From positions 1-34,133 of the forward strand of contig CAXNAD020000056.1 of NCBI GenBank assembly GCA_964200185.2: 34,133 nucleotides of DNA, read 5' to 3'. Made by a program: the position numbers and the translations under genes. The DNA is from Choristocarpus tenellus KU-1152. Taxonomy: Eukaryota; Phaeophyceae. The notes under the pieces were generated by a model that saw nothing but the letters and a program-made list of their open reading frames with translations, searched no databases and was not told where the DNA came from. Below are positions 23,510 to 34,133 of this stretch, one piece after another. The first letter of the stretch is position 1. Every line of letters starts with the position of its first letter.

Positions 23510-25602
23510 GGGATATAAGAGAGGTAAATTGTGTGGTGACGAATTTTCGGGATATAAGAGAGATTTCGGCGTATTCCTATTCTCTTCATATCGACCAAAC
23601 TCCCATTTTTTTTTACTACTTCATTGAGGGATTTTCCAAAAAAACATGGATAAAGTTAAGCAAAATATAACACAAAGTAAGGTACAAACCTGCTCGAGAC
23701 CAGGAGTACACAGCATAACAGTCTTTTGTCTGTGAGTATTCCACAGTACAGTACATGCAGTGTATCACATCAAATTTAGACCACTGCATTGTACAGATGT
23801 AACGATGCCCTGCGCAGCGGGATCCAGCTGCAACATAAAGGATATGACTCCTGGTCCGCCACACTAAACATGCCGTGAGTGTCGAGTTTGTAGCGGTATC
23901 TTCATGGCATTTGCGGCGCTGTGGATCCTTTTTGGTCGAAACAAAATGAAACGCGTATGCAAATTGTGCATGAGCCCCACCAAGCACAAGGCTTCGAGTC
24001 CTCCAGCCAGTGATAACATGGCGTCGAAGCGCCACGATAACAAGAACAAGCTCAAGGGGAAGGTGCTACCAAATAAATATATGGAGAAAGACGCGTCCTA
24101 CAAGCACCGCAGTGCCAACAATTGTAAACGCTTAAGCTTTGCAGAGAAGGTGGAAGCGTTGACACCCCTAAAGACCATGACAGAAACTGCGTTTGCTCAA
24201 TAGTTTGGAATCATTCATAGCACCCTCTACAAGTTGAAGAAGGAGGTAACAACCATCATGGAGAAAGCACAGATGCTGAAGCCTGAGTCCGGGTCTACGA
24301 GGGGTGCTAAACATGTCGAGGTGCGTCAGCTCGTGAATTGAGAGTCTGAAAGTAGGTTGACTGTGATCGTGATTGAATTGTCTTTCTGCACTGCCTGCTG
24401 ATGAGGATCATGATTGAATTTTTTTATTTTTTTGCGCGTTTCTGTTGTACTGTAATGTCTGCACTGCATACGTTAGTATCACGACTGGACATTTTGCTTG
24501 TAGAGGTACGTCCCACAAGGTGTCTCTATATATTAATGAGGAATCCTCTAATGCTCTTGACGCTCTGCACCTCAAACCTAGAGGAAAGAGAGCTAGACCT
24601 AGAGAGTGTGGATCAATGTGGAAGACAACGATGAAGTGGCCAATGTGATACTAGAGAGCATAAAAGACCAGCTGCTCGAGGAATCCTTATACCAGTCAGA
24701 CAATGAAAGCTCGGGGGATGAGGATGACGATGGCCTTATGGGAGGGGGCAGCGCATCAGGGGCCATGAGGAAAGGAGCAGCCTCCTCAGTGTTCTCGATT
24801 CCTCCACCACCGTACTCTCAAGGCTGATGAGTCTGCAAACTTAGAAACAACCGCCGAAGAGTGCAGCATTAATGATGTTTCGTACCATCTCCAGAAAGCA
24901 AAGTTGGCTTGGCTCAGCGCAATCGGTGCAAGGGCAATCAAACAAGAGGACATCCCCGATTTTTTGGGCGGTCACGATTTTTTTCTTAGGGAATGAGTTG
25001 TTTTACTTAGCGCGTGCGATGGGGATGCATGGCAATGCAGCTGTATTTGATCCATGGTGACGTTTTTGATACTGTACTGTATAATATCCTTGTAGAGTGC
25101 AATTGAATACGTAGGGCAGGGCATCGGCGGGAGATTGGCTTTGAAAGTTGATTCGATTTGAACTGCGAATCGTCTGTCCAGTCATCCAACAGCTTGCGGA
25201 TGCTTTTCTTGGGAAGGTGTGTACTATACATGAGTGTAATTTACCAATGTTACAGTATTGTATAGATATGACACTGGTATACTATGCAGAGGTGGTATAG
25301 ATGCGGTGCTTGCTGTACCACCATAGGTTCATCGAAATGGGATCACCAAGGGCATTGTTCAATACATACCTACATGTAAGTACTCTTAGAGGCACATGGG
25401 AAGCGCATACAGCAAGGGTGTCGCTCTGACGTCGTTCAAAGGCAAGTATATAGTGCGTACAAGTACTATTGGTCGATATAAAATAGGTTTCTCTTATTAT
25501 GATCCCTCCGTTTAAGAGAAAAGGGGTCTTACATAGAAGAAGAGAGGATCGTGATATAAGAGAGGGGTTTTTGAGTTGAATGTACCCTCTCTTATAGATA
25601 GA
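23510..25602 (+). mobile_element. Pogo/Tigger-like DNA transposon remnant
   Basis: From an ATG at 24018, the plus frame gives a Lys/Arg-rich start, then R-L-S-F-A-E-K-V-E-A-L. After an in-frame TAG at 24201-24203 it continues F-G-I-I-H-S-T-L-Y-K-L-K-K-E, as in the CENP-B/pogo N-terminal helix-turn-helix (psq-type). Downstream, 24606-24827 encodes D-N-D-E-V-A-N-V-I-L-E-S and an acidic stretch (S-G-D-E-D-D-D). The next frame gives A-K-L-A-W-L-S-A-I and D-I-P-D-F-L-G, resembling the acidic C-terminal tail of Tigger-type transposases. The DDE catalytic core is missing. Possible termini: TATAAGAGAGGTAAATT near 23514 on the plus strand and TATAAGAGAGGGTACATT as the reverse complement near 25595. 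An inner inverted pair, TCATATCGACCA (about 23587) and TGGTCGATATAAA (about 25470), supports these limits. Confidence 0.6.
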
Positions 25603-27285
25603 TTCTTATATAGGTACAATCACGTATTTTATATTTGAACTTTGATCAAACACAAACATTGATGTATATATATACTATTCTGTATTTCTGATTGATACAT
25701 ACCTCTCCATTTTTCGAATCTCCAAAAATGTAGATGGATAATGTGTGCCAGTGACATCCATTTGCCCACTGTACCACGTCCATTTGCGCGCGCTAGATAG
25801 AGTCAATTAAGGTGATGTGGTGTGGGACACATACCCAGTTAGTGATCGCAAACATTTCATTAGATTTATATTAGCAAAACTTCAGATTGTATTTTCTATT
25901 CAGACTTGTTCAAACTACTAGATTTAGAATAGAATAGATCGCTCACTTCCTTCCTGAGCTTTAAGTCTGTATGGTTCTCTGTGGCCCTCATCACCCCCAT
26001 TGATATAAAACCAGCTCCCTATTAGTGGTACGCACGCCGATCTGTGTTCGGAGGTCACCAGATATGTAGGGTCACACCAAGATGGGGGACAAGAAGGAAG
26101 CGCAACTAACTCTAAAGATTGTTGAGCCTGGTCAGAAAGATGAGTAGACTTGGAGAAATAAAGCATCATCAGGGAAACGTAGGTTGGCAAGGATAATAAT
26201 CCAATCTAATATCCCCAACAACTGTAAATCCTGAGCAACGTCAAAAGGGCATATACACATTTTGACAGTTCGCTTCAACACGAGGGCGGTGTAATGGCTC
26301 GAGGTCGGCCTTCAACATGACCCAGACCCGACCCACCATCAAGTGTTGGCTGAAAATGATTAGCACAAGGAGGATAGGAGGTTCGATATCCAAGACAACG
26401 TCTCCATTCAAGTCCGAGTTGTCACGTAAGTCTAATGCACTTTGGCAGTGGAAGTGTGTGGAGGTCAGCCTCGCTGCTGCGGCCCTTGTAAGGATAAACC
26501 AATGGATAGACGGGTGTATTAACTGACCCTACCCCGACCACATTCTCTGGGACTATATACTGATCACTTGATCATGAATATTTCTCAAAATAACTTAAAC
26601 CCATGATTTCTGGAGCACAGGATTTGTCCTATTCCCCTTTTGCCAAATTTCAATAATGTGTTAAGCCTTTCGCTCACGCTTGTATCTACACGAATCGCGA
26701 AGAGCGGTGTATTGATCGACTTTTACCAGCGTTCGAAGCACTTGCTACCCTCCCAGAAATCTCAAATTTCCACCCATGAACCCTTGCAAAATGACATAGA
26801 ACCGGGGGAAGAGAGAGCGAGGAATGAGAATATTTTGGGGTGCCCTACTCGTTCTTTTTCCTCAGAGTTAGTAACGACAATGCATGCACGTGGTATGATA
26901 TCTAACGACTTGCTTTCTAGGTCGGGAAACACTAAGAAATTGTAAAACCTAGGACTTGGCTTATAGTACAAGGAAGGTTAGCAAACTACAACTTGCCACA
27001 AGCAGGACATGCAACCTATGTTGCACCTGCCATTACTTGCTCCTCACAGCCATTTCAGGACATGGGTAAGGACTTTTCTCTAGATTAAATGTGTTGCTCC
27101 ACTCTTTTATATTGTTGGCACAAATCAGCTATTAAACATTGCTCAACCTCCCCTTGCATGCTGAATGTTTGATCTCACTGTATAAGAATTCCTAGGTATG
27201 AGAATAATGAACCTCATTTGAAGATCACTGTTGATGCTGCTATTTTGTTTGTTCATCGTTTAATTCAATATATACTGCAGCTTGG
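25603..27285. other. Repeat-derived intergenic sequence, no gene recognised
   Basis: Part of it (25875-26110) is distantly similar to 33765-33990. An open frame at 26640-26945 has no recognisable domain. Upstream gag or a 5' LTR of the gypsy element that begins near 27290 would be expected here, but I cannot recognise either. Confidence 0.35.
25875..26110. repeat. Dispersed repeat, copy A
   Basis: It shares interspersed words with 33765-33990 in the same order: ATTGTATTTTCT / ATTGTGTTTTCT, CTTCCTTCCTGA, CTCATCACCCCCAT and AACCAGC. Similarity is patchy, so this is an old repeat family or partial copies. Confidence 0.4.
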
Positions 27286-28125
27286 AGATTTATCAATCCT
27301 ATCCAACCACCAGTCACATCCAACTTGGGAGTGGATAAACATTTGTTTGATCATAGCATCACGTGAGCTTTGGGGGTAATGCTAGATTGGGACAAAGAGG
27401 AATTGTTGTTTAAAGACAGTGATTTATGTATTTCAACACTTCACAAAATCCTACCAGTTCCCAACTCTTCCTCCCCAACATGTGTTTGTCAGACTGAAAA
27501 TACATCAAAGAACAAGGCATCAATTCATATTTCAATTTCAGTGATCACATCTGAGTTCACCACACCTGTTCATACATTGAAAAATATACACCTTCCCCCT
27601 GAAATGGAAAATCTCGTACTGGTTTGTTCCCAGGTCCTTCAAGGTACGGCTACTGATGCTGTTATTGGACCTAGCATCAAAACTGGCACAGACCTTCTGT
27701 AAGAGCAAGACATATATCCCCCTTGGCATGTGCTATGGTCAGTTGAACCCCCACTATTGGGGCAGGAGGTGCAGGATCTTCAAAGTTGCCAATTTATTTT
27801 TTCAAAAAGGAGGGGGGGGGTCAAGCTACCTGCAAATGTTATAGTAGGTCATTCATATCTCCATTGCTGCATACACATACCCTCTCAGATACTACCCCAA
27901 GCATAGTCGCAGCCACACCCTCCAACCCCGAAGACCTCAAAAATATCCTGGTATGATTTGAAGCACATGTTTCAAAGAAGACATTTGTAAATATACAACT
28001 TACTTTGACCAGGAGGAATTGCTAGATATTGTGACTAAATTCAGACTGGTATTATCATTTTCTGAAAATAAATTAGGTTGTACAACAGCTTCTGCTGACT
28101 TTCCACTAAGCAGGTACTATATTGG

Positions 28126-28612
28126 TTAGTAGACCTCTGTATCATGCGGCACCTTCAATACACGACACCATCCGCCAATCAGTAGAGGCTCAAAGTATCT
28201 GGGGGGGTGGCGGCTGTCCATTTGGGGTCAATTTTTTCATGTCGTGACTTTTGGGTGATTTGGTTGCGTACGTCAGATAGATAATGTAGATGTATTTTTC
28301 CTGATTCTGGTCCAAAATGGACACCCTGTTGTAGACCCCCCCCCCCCTCTAGATACTTTGGGTCAGACAATGTGTAAAAGCAGGGTATTGTTCAACATGT
28401 TTTTTTGCATCCCCTGCTATCATTGTTATCAAATCCGATTAATTCCCCTGGTCGCAGGCTAACGAATTAGTAGACCTCTGCATCGTGCAGCACCTTAAAT
28501 ACACGACCCCATTTGTCAATGAGCAAACATTATGGAAAACCAGGGCACTGTGGATCCCCTTTTGCCCTTGCTGTCAAATCTGATAGATTCCCCAGATTTG
28601 TGTGGACATAAG
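28126..28612 (+). repeat. Tandem duplication of an RT segment within the gypsy remnant
   Basis: TTAGTAGACCTCTG...CACCTT.AATACACGAC recurs at 28126 and 28467. The similarity continues past the first 50 bases: AGGGTATTG.../AGGGCACTG..., CATCCCCTGCTATC/GATCCCCTTTTGCCC, TCAAATC.GAT and TTCCCC. Removing the MITE from copy A leaves a unit of about 160 bp. Both copies encode pieces of the RT fingers region. Confidence 0.7.
28187..28364. mobile_element. 178-bp MITE with imperfect TIRs and AGA target duplication
   Basis: The left end GGCTCAAAGTATCT followed by a G run and GTCCATTT is inverted at the right end as a C run and AGATACTTTGGGTC, giving TIRs of about 45 bp with mismatches. AGA flanks both sides (28184-28186 and 28365-28367), consistent with a 3-bp target duplication. 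The insertion splits a Ty3/gypsy RT frame right after D-T-I-R-Q-S-V. It has no coding capacity. A second copy starts at 34010. Confidence 0.78.
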
Positions 28613-28919
28613 AGGGACCACTAATAAACATTCGACACGAACTCTGTGAACAACAAAAAAAGTATTCTTCACCCCGGATGAGAGATCTGATTTTCAGAGG
28701 TTACTGCACAAAATGCACTGTGGAATCTTCCAACACTTCATATCTGAAATATCATCTACAGTTGGTCCAATAGCTCTGGGTTGTTTTATGTAGACGATAT
28801 TGTTTTGGCATGTTGAACTTGGGCGCACAAGCAACTACTTCATCTGTGTGGAATTAAATGTCGCAGAAATTTTGAACCCTGATGAAGGCAAGGTTTTGTT
28901 AACATGTTAATATCTTATG

Positions 28920-30523
28920 GGTTTATTATGGCAAACACTAAAAGATTGCCCACCAAAATCTCAAGCAAGTGGAGCAGCCTACGCCTATCTATGATTCTGT
29001 TCACAAAGCCCTCCAAAACTCTATTCCAGCACAGTGTTTCACCACATCCACCAGGATATTCGGGGGGAGCTTCCCCATCTTCTGAGTCTTTTCCTTGCCA
29101 AAATGGGGAATTTTGAAGGTGTTTGTCACCTTAGGACCCCAGCACTTCACCGTAGATTGTGAAGTCTTAGTCTCTCCTGGGGGTACACATCAAACACCTC
29201 CATTGTGACCTCTACTAGCTCCTCTGTGTTGGTCACCCCCACATCTTCCTTTACTTGCTAAATGGAATGAAAGAATCACAGGTCGTTGACGTTGAGGTCA
29301 GGTGAGTTGGTTGACTGGATCTGCTACGACAATGTTGTCCCCCTCAGCCTCCTCATTTCCTCCATGATCTCCCCCTTGGTCTGTGACTTTGCACTGTCCT
29401 GCTGTACAAATATGGTGTGTCCTTCCAGTCTAGGCATAGGGCCTTGTTGATTGCTGGGATGAGATCCTCAATCATGATCTTCTTATACCTCTCCCCGCCC
29501 TCACCATGGCTAGCACAAGTACCTTATTGCCCTTGGGGCAGTATTTACTGGAGTGCTGAGCGACCTTAGTGTTCACGGTTGACCAGATTGCAATATTCCC
29601 ATTGAACCACACCACATTGGAGAGCTTCCTAGGGCAAGCCATGGCTGTAAGGAATATCACTTTGGTAATGTAATGCTTATGCTATGCCTATGGGGGTTTG
29701 GGGAGGTTGGTTCTCAGTGGGGTGCAGGTAAACACCTTGCCCATCCTTTAGGGTGTAAAACCACTCCTCATCCACATGCACCGAGTAGTGGAGATAGTCC
29801 ACTAACCCTCTTTCCTCCCTCCTGTGCATGTGACTGATAACAAAACCCACCCTGTCGACTTTCTCCTGGTGTGAGAGGACTGGCTTAATCAACCGCTTGA
29901 CCTTCACCTTCTCGAGCTTGCACAGATCCCACAACAAGCCAAGGGAGACCCCAGCTCTGGCTGCTCATTTGTGGGAGGATGTGCAGTATACCGATGGGAT
30001 ATCCCAAACATTGAGGATACTTGTACAGCAGCTACACATCACACCTTGTGGAGTTGTGCAAGGTCCATGCATTCACCTCATGCAATCAAGCTGTCATACT
30101 CCTCCAGATGACGGAACACAGTGATTCGTGAAATTCCAAAGTACTTCATGATGGCTGCTGCTGTCCCCCAAGGCATTTGAGTCTTGCACCCTCTCACCTC
30201 CAGGCATTGCATCGCCACACTGTTCCTTGTTGGGGTGTTAGAGTCCTGACCCCAGACAGACCTCTGGGCTGAAGAATTGGAACCAACAGGTGACAATGGG
30301 ATGAGCAAGCCGCTCAAATGATGGGGAGTCTTCATCCTAGGCATCCCAATAAGCCACCTGCTTCTTTTTTTGTGGTTTTATGGGGGTTTTGTTCCCTGTC
30401 AAATGCGACTGGTCATCCTCCAGAGTCATGACAGGTCACCATCTCTAATTTTGCACACCTCCTAATCTATATGAGAACTGAGCCTTATCAAGAGGGTTTA
30501 TCACATGGGTCATTCTTGGGCGA
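28920..30523 (-). mobile_element. Mariner-like element inserted in the gypsy remnant
   Basis: The minus-strand transposase can be followed from about 30344 to 29040, with several frameshifts and stops. The N-terminal HTH region is at 30344-30078 (I-M-K-Y-F-G-I-S-R-I-T-V-F-R near its end). The first catalytic Asp is in V-H-V-D-E-E-W-F-Y near 29770. Next come V-I-F-L-T-A-M-A-C-P-R and F-N-G-N-I-A-I-W near 29640-29580, the second Asp in F-V-Q-Q-D-S-A-K-S near 29400, and the third in N-S-P-D-L-N-V near 29305. The end is K-F-P-I-L-A-R-K-R-L near 29100. All three catalytic acidic residues are still present although the frame is not open. The outer limits are estimated from where gypsy coding resumes (30525) and from the end of similarity to 1325-1855. 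Clean terminal inverted repeats were not found. Confidence 0.8.
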
Positions 30524-32230
30524 GAAAGACTTGAAATCATTCTTAGGTTCCATGATTTTCACCAAAAATTTCATTCCTCACCTAGCAACTGCTACAATAC
30601 CATTAGTGGAATTGATTCGAGATACACAAAGGGAAAGCACCAAAAAGGTGTATATACCATGTAATGTGTATCATACCACCCAAAATAAATTTAAATGGTA
30701 AAAGTGGTACTACATCTAAATGAATTGACTACAACAGACTGCTTTTGGCAAGCACATACGGTATATCCTGTCTATGGGTTATCTGTGGATGAACTAGGGG
30801 AAATCGCTAGAGTGGCAAATGACTCTGAGCACTTTGTTAGCTCCATCAAAGCACTTTGTTAGCTTTTCCAGCAGTGAACCTAAACGTTCTAGCCAAAGCT
30901 CTGCATGATCAGTTTGAAGCATATTTCAAATACTTACAGACTGAAATTTCAGCTCTACCCTTTGTAGTAAACGACTGGCACTACGTCTTTTTTCACCCGA
31001 GAAAGAAAAGGTGTAATCTTATTATGCCAATCTTAGCTGTCATTTCCACAAGAACGGAGAATATTTTGATTAATTGGTAGCTACAACTGAAGTCTAGGAT
31101 TTATTTTTACAAGCCCATCTTGCTTTCAAGCACATTTTTGACAGCATAAGAGATAGATTTTGGTGGCTGACCTTGCACAAAGATGTTAGGAATTGCTGCG
31201 AAATTTGTCAGTCATGTCAGTCAGAAAACCTCCTATATTCCAACTTTCTACCTACAGGACACACACCTATTACATGTTTGTTTCAATGGCTCACTATTGT
31301 CCTAGTTAAATATAAGCCACATCAGACGGCGCATAACATGTTCTATCTACTGTAGGCCATCTCTTACAAGATTCACGATCTTGGCACTTCCAACTATACA
31401 AGAAAAAGTCGTGACTAAAGGTCTTGTCAATAGCTTTTTTTTACCATTTTTGGCCCCCCTGAAATACTCCACTATATTCAAGCTAAAGGATGTGATAATG
31501 AACTCCTGGCAGAGCTACGGAAAGTGTATGGTTATTACAAAACCAATACTACGGCATATCGACCTCAAAGCAATAGCGTATATGAACAAATTCATTCTAC
31601 AATGCATGGTATGCTGGACATGTATTTGGACATGGACCGATCTGACTGGGCATCTTCGTTGCCTATTGTACAGCTAGCACATAACACAGCCTATACTAAC
31701 ACTGTTAATGAAGCTCCATTTTTTCTCATATTTGGAAGGTGCCCAATTTTATCAATGGATCTTATTTTGGAGGTTCCTGAAGCCACCCCCATAACTCTAC
31801 AAGAATACAGTATAAAAACAGTGGGAAATTTGCAGCTACTGTATAAACTTGCCTGATAAAGTATTGGTGAGATGACACCAAGGAATTGATCTATTACTTT
31901 AAGCCATAAGCTCCCAGTTTATAAGGTAGGGGATAAAGTGTGGCAACACAAACCACATACTCCATCTGATGCACTAAACCTCAAGTCCTTGTCCTTATGA
32001 AAAGGACCTTATGAAGCAAAAGCACATACTACACCCATTGTATACTGTATAAAGTATTTGAAAGAGCAACTTGAAGTGACAGTTAATATCGACAGACTCA
32101 AACCCCATAGAGAAGGTGGAGCCACTGTACCTGACATGGATGCCCTGTATTCACTTGTCTTGGAACAGTATTATCCGAAACAGATACTGATCAGGGACCA
32201 AAGACATAGCCAATTATTGGGTCATACACT

Positions 32231-34009
32231 ATAACAGGTATTGTTGACCACAAGTAAGATTTGGGAAGAAAGACCACTTGCAAATATACATACTGGCTTT
32301 TCTCTCGAGGATATTCACCGACCAGTGATGTGTGGTGCAAACCTGCTAAAATACCTAAATGTGCAGAGATCACAGCCTAAAAAAGAAAAGAGAACAAATT
32401 GGATCACCCTAAGAGCCATAAAAGACAGGCTCATGCCCTTCAAACAGCCGAAGAACTTGGATTATTCCCAACCAAATCTCTACCTTCAAACAACCTCACT
32501 TCCTCTAATTATTGTGATAACTCTCCTTGTGGACGGAAATATGCGGTGAATTCCTCTATACTAGTGGGTTACCATCCTGAAGAGTTGCCATCAGAGTCCA
32601 CAGATAGAGTAGATGTTTCCTTTTCATTTCCCAGATGGTGGAAGTGAAGCTGAAAAATTCTTGAAGACCATACCATTGTACAGTCCAGGTTGGTTTTCGA
32701 GTTTATCTATCAAATATCCAAGGCTCATGGGGGTAGGAACTTAGCTCTTATCCGGAGATATAACAGGTGGTCCAATCTGTGAGAAGCATGTATATTATTC
32801 AAAACACTTAACAAATATTTACTAATACACATACTAAATTATATATTTGAATCTGATTTTTTCTGGTTTTCCAAGCACCTTGGTTGGCAACTGTTCTACC
32901 ATGTGATGGTGATAGATGATGGACTTTTCAATTGCTCTCAGCACTATCCCTGCAATATTCCAATGGAAGACTTAATCGTACCAAAGCTGTGGTAATACTG
33001 GGGTCCATCCACTCACCAGGGGGATGTAGGAGACAGGCTGGTCTACGCCCTTTTTCTCACTACGCTTTCCACCTGGTAATGCAGATCTACCTATCTTGGA
33101 CTAGAGTGTGACCTAGGGCTGATCACCACTGGTGCTCCATCATTTCCTTAATTTTTCCTTGAAAAAAAAATGCATGAGTTGATTCAAGCAGGATATTTCT
33201 CTCCCATAGAAGAACCTGTCTGACATGAAGTGCTGGCTAGTCACTTTTTGTTTGTGTCAGATGGAATCCATACTGGAGGGGGAGTAAGGTTAGGGACAGG
33301 TCCCCTTTTTGGGGATCTCCCAACGCTGATGATAATGTGCACAGTCATACATATTTGCGTGCACTACATTTTGCCATTGAGACTAGTTAAGGTGACGTGT
33401 GTTGCAAAATGCTTCACAAGGTACCAAGATTGGATATGCAAGCTCCAATCCATAGGGTGTGGACAAGGCTTACAGAGGGCTCATAAAGGAAATGTCATCA
33501 AATATTCTGGATGTCTCACTTCAATTATTCACTTTATTGCTTTGAAAGGGGTATAATTTGGACTGAACAACCATTCCTTGACAAATGTGGGCCTCATAAG
33601 ACTAATAAATAAAATGTCAACAAGAACAACATAAAAAGTCTAGGAATTCAAGGTCATAATGGTATTTATGAAACCGCCATTAAGACACATCACCCAAGAT
33701 AGGCGTTGGTCCGACACACAACTGTCTTGCAGTAACTCCAATATGAACGGTGGATTCAACCAGCAAAGTCCGATATTGTGTTTTCTGTTCTAACTTGTTG
33801 AACATATCACAATGGAGATTGATTTGAGATGCTACTCTGAGACTGTTAACATACACTCAGCATAACTTAGTCCCATCTCTAACTTCCTTCCTGACCTCAT
33901 CTCTGGCAATTCTCATCACCCCCATCACACAGAACCAGCCCTTGTAACACCTAACATTTTGCAGATATAAGGGAAACCACAGGGACTACTGTTGTTAAAA
34001 TACCAGTTG
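32231..34009. other. No gene recognised; possible gypsy 3' region
   Basis: Downstream of the gypsy integrase there are short open frames only (for example 32241-32549 and 33230-33556), with no domain I recognise. A 3' LTR could lie here, but without a matching 5' copy in the window it cannot be identified. 33765-33990 is the second copy of the dispersed repeat seen at 25875. Confidence 0.35.
33765..33990. repeat. Dispersed repeat, copy B
   Basis: Partner of 25875-26110, with the same ordered words (ATTGTGTTTTCT, CTTCCTTCCTGA, CTCATCACCCCCAT, AACCAGC) and substantial divergence or insertions between them. It ends just before the second MITE copy. Confidence 0.4.
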
Positions 34010-34133
34010 GGCTCAAAGTATCTGGGGGGGGGGGGCGGTTGTCCTTTTGGGGCCAATTTTTTCATGTCGCCATTTTTGGGTGATTTGGTTGCATACATTG
34101 GATGGATTTATAATGTAAGTGCACTTTTCCTGG
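34010..34133. mobile_element. Second MITE copy, truncated by the window end
   Basis: GGCTCAAAGTATCT followed by a longer G run begins at 34010. The next 110 bases match the MITE at 28187, including AATTTTTTCATGTCG and GGTGATTTGGTTGC. The right terminal repeat lies outside the window. Confidence 0.8.

Larger units (their letters stand above)
27290..32230 (+). mobile_element. Decayed Ty3/gypsy retrotransposon pol, interrupted by a MITE and a mariner-like element
   Basis: Pieces appear in pol order. Protease end and linker: L-G-V-M-L-D-W at about 27370, H-L-P-P-E-M-E-N-L-V-L-V at about 27590. Pre-RT: D-Q-E-E-L-L-D-I-V-T-K-F near 28010. RT fingers: D-T-I-R-Q-S-V-E-A near 28160, C-V-D-I-R-G near 28600. 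RT active site Y-V-D-D-I at 28787-28801. RT thumb: L-K-S-F-L-G-S-M then F-I-P-H-L near 30530-30590. Integrase zinc finger H-L-A-F-K-H ... C-E-I-C-Q-S-C from 31116. Integrase core tail: Y-R-P-Q-S-N near 31555 and T-V-N-E-A-P-F-F-L-I-F-G near 31700. GPY/F-like K-V-G-D-K-V-W ... N-I-D-R-L-K-P-H, 31924-32106. Multiple stops and frameshifts exist. In the integrase, the usual H-S/T-D-Q-G reads H-Y-I-Q-A, losing a catalytic Asp. No LTRs were identified. Confidence 0.8.

Noticed and set aside
33230-33556. 108-residue plus-strand open frame as a gene
   Set aside because: Composition and lack of motifs look like chance or repeat-derived sequence.
1-34133. Prokaryotic features such as operons, CRISPR arrays, riboswitches or prophage
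   Set aside because: Spliced genes and eukaryotic retroelements dominate; no direct-repeat/spacer array or compact gene cluster is present.

Overview
This is nuclear DNA from an intron-rich eukaryote. Both recognisable cellular genes are broken up by many spliceosomal introns, and most of the remaining sequence is decayed transposable elements. The lineage cannot be fixed from the sequence alone. From memory, the wording of the Cdc20 WD40 blocks and the plant/stramenopile-like mariner transposases point to an alga or other protist, perhaps a stramenopile, but this is a weak inference.

Two host genes were assembled exon by exon, both on the minus strand and both with every splice phase consistent. 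The first (10822 down to 6263) is a complete Cdc20/Fizzy-type activator of the anaphase-promoting complex. It has a C-box, a Mad2-binding-type motif, a seven-bladed WD40 propeller and the terminal Ile-Arg tail, in 11 exons. The second (22960 down to 16361) is a complete TMEM184/LAZ1-type (DUF300, organic solute transporter alpha family) multi-pass membrane protein of 373 residues in 7 exons. Each gene has one apparent GC-AG intron. The two genes share a strand, but nothing suggests a shared pathway.

Layout: 1-386 is a Ty1/copia pre-integrase fragment (minus). 516-1310 holds two LTR-like repeats in opposite orientation. 1325-1855 is a fragment of a mariner-like element. 1975-2140 may be a Ty3/gypsy protease relic. 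3190-4480 is a decayed Ty1/copia gag-protease. 4700-6262 is the 3' flank of CDC20, with a tRNA-like box. 6263-10822 is CDC20. 10823-13760 is unrecognised sequence, including a decayed reading-frame cluster at 11100-12100. 13979-14787 is an internally deleted mariner-like transposase. 16361-22960 is the TMEM184-like gene, with a pyrimidine-rich tract upstream. 23510-25602 is a pogo/Tigger-like remnant. 27290-32230 is a Ty3/gypsy pol remnant, itself interrupted by a 178-bp MITE (28187-28364) and a mariner-like element (about 28920-30523). A second, truncated copy of the MITE starts at 34010 and runs off the window.

I found no CRISPR array, operon, rRNA or intact tRNA, and no candidate for a wholly new biological system. 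The items most worth a second look are the GC-AG introns, the MITE with its paralogous empty site inside the gypsy element, a possible tRNA-derived SINE family touching a CDC20 intron, and the inverted LTR pair.
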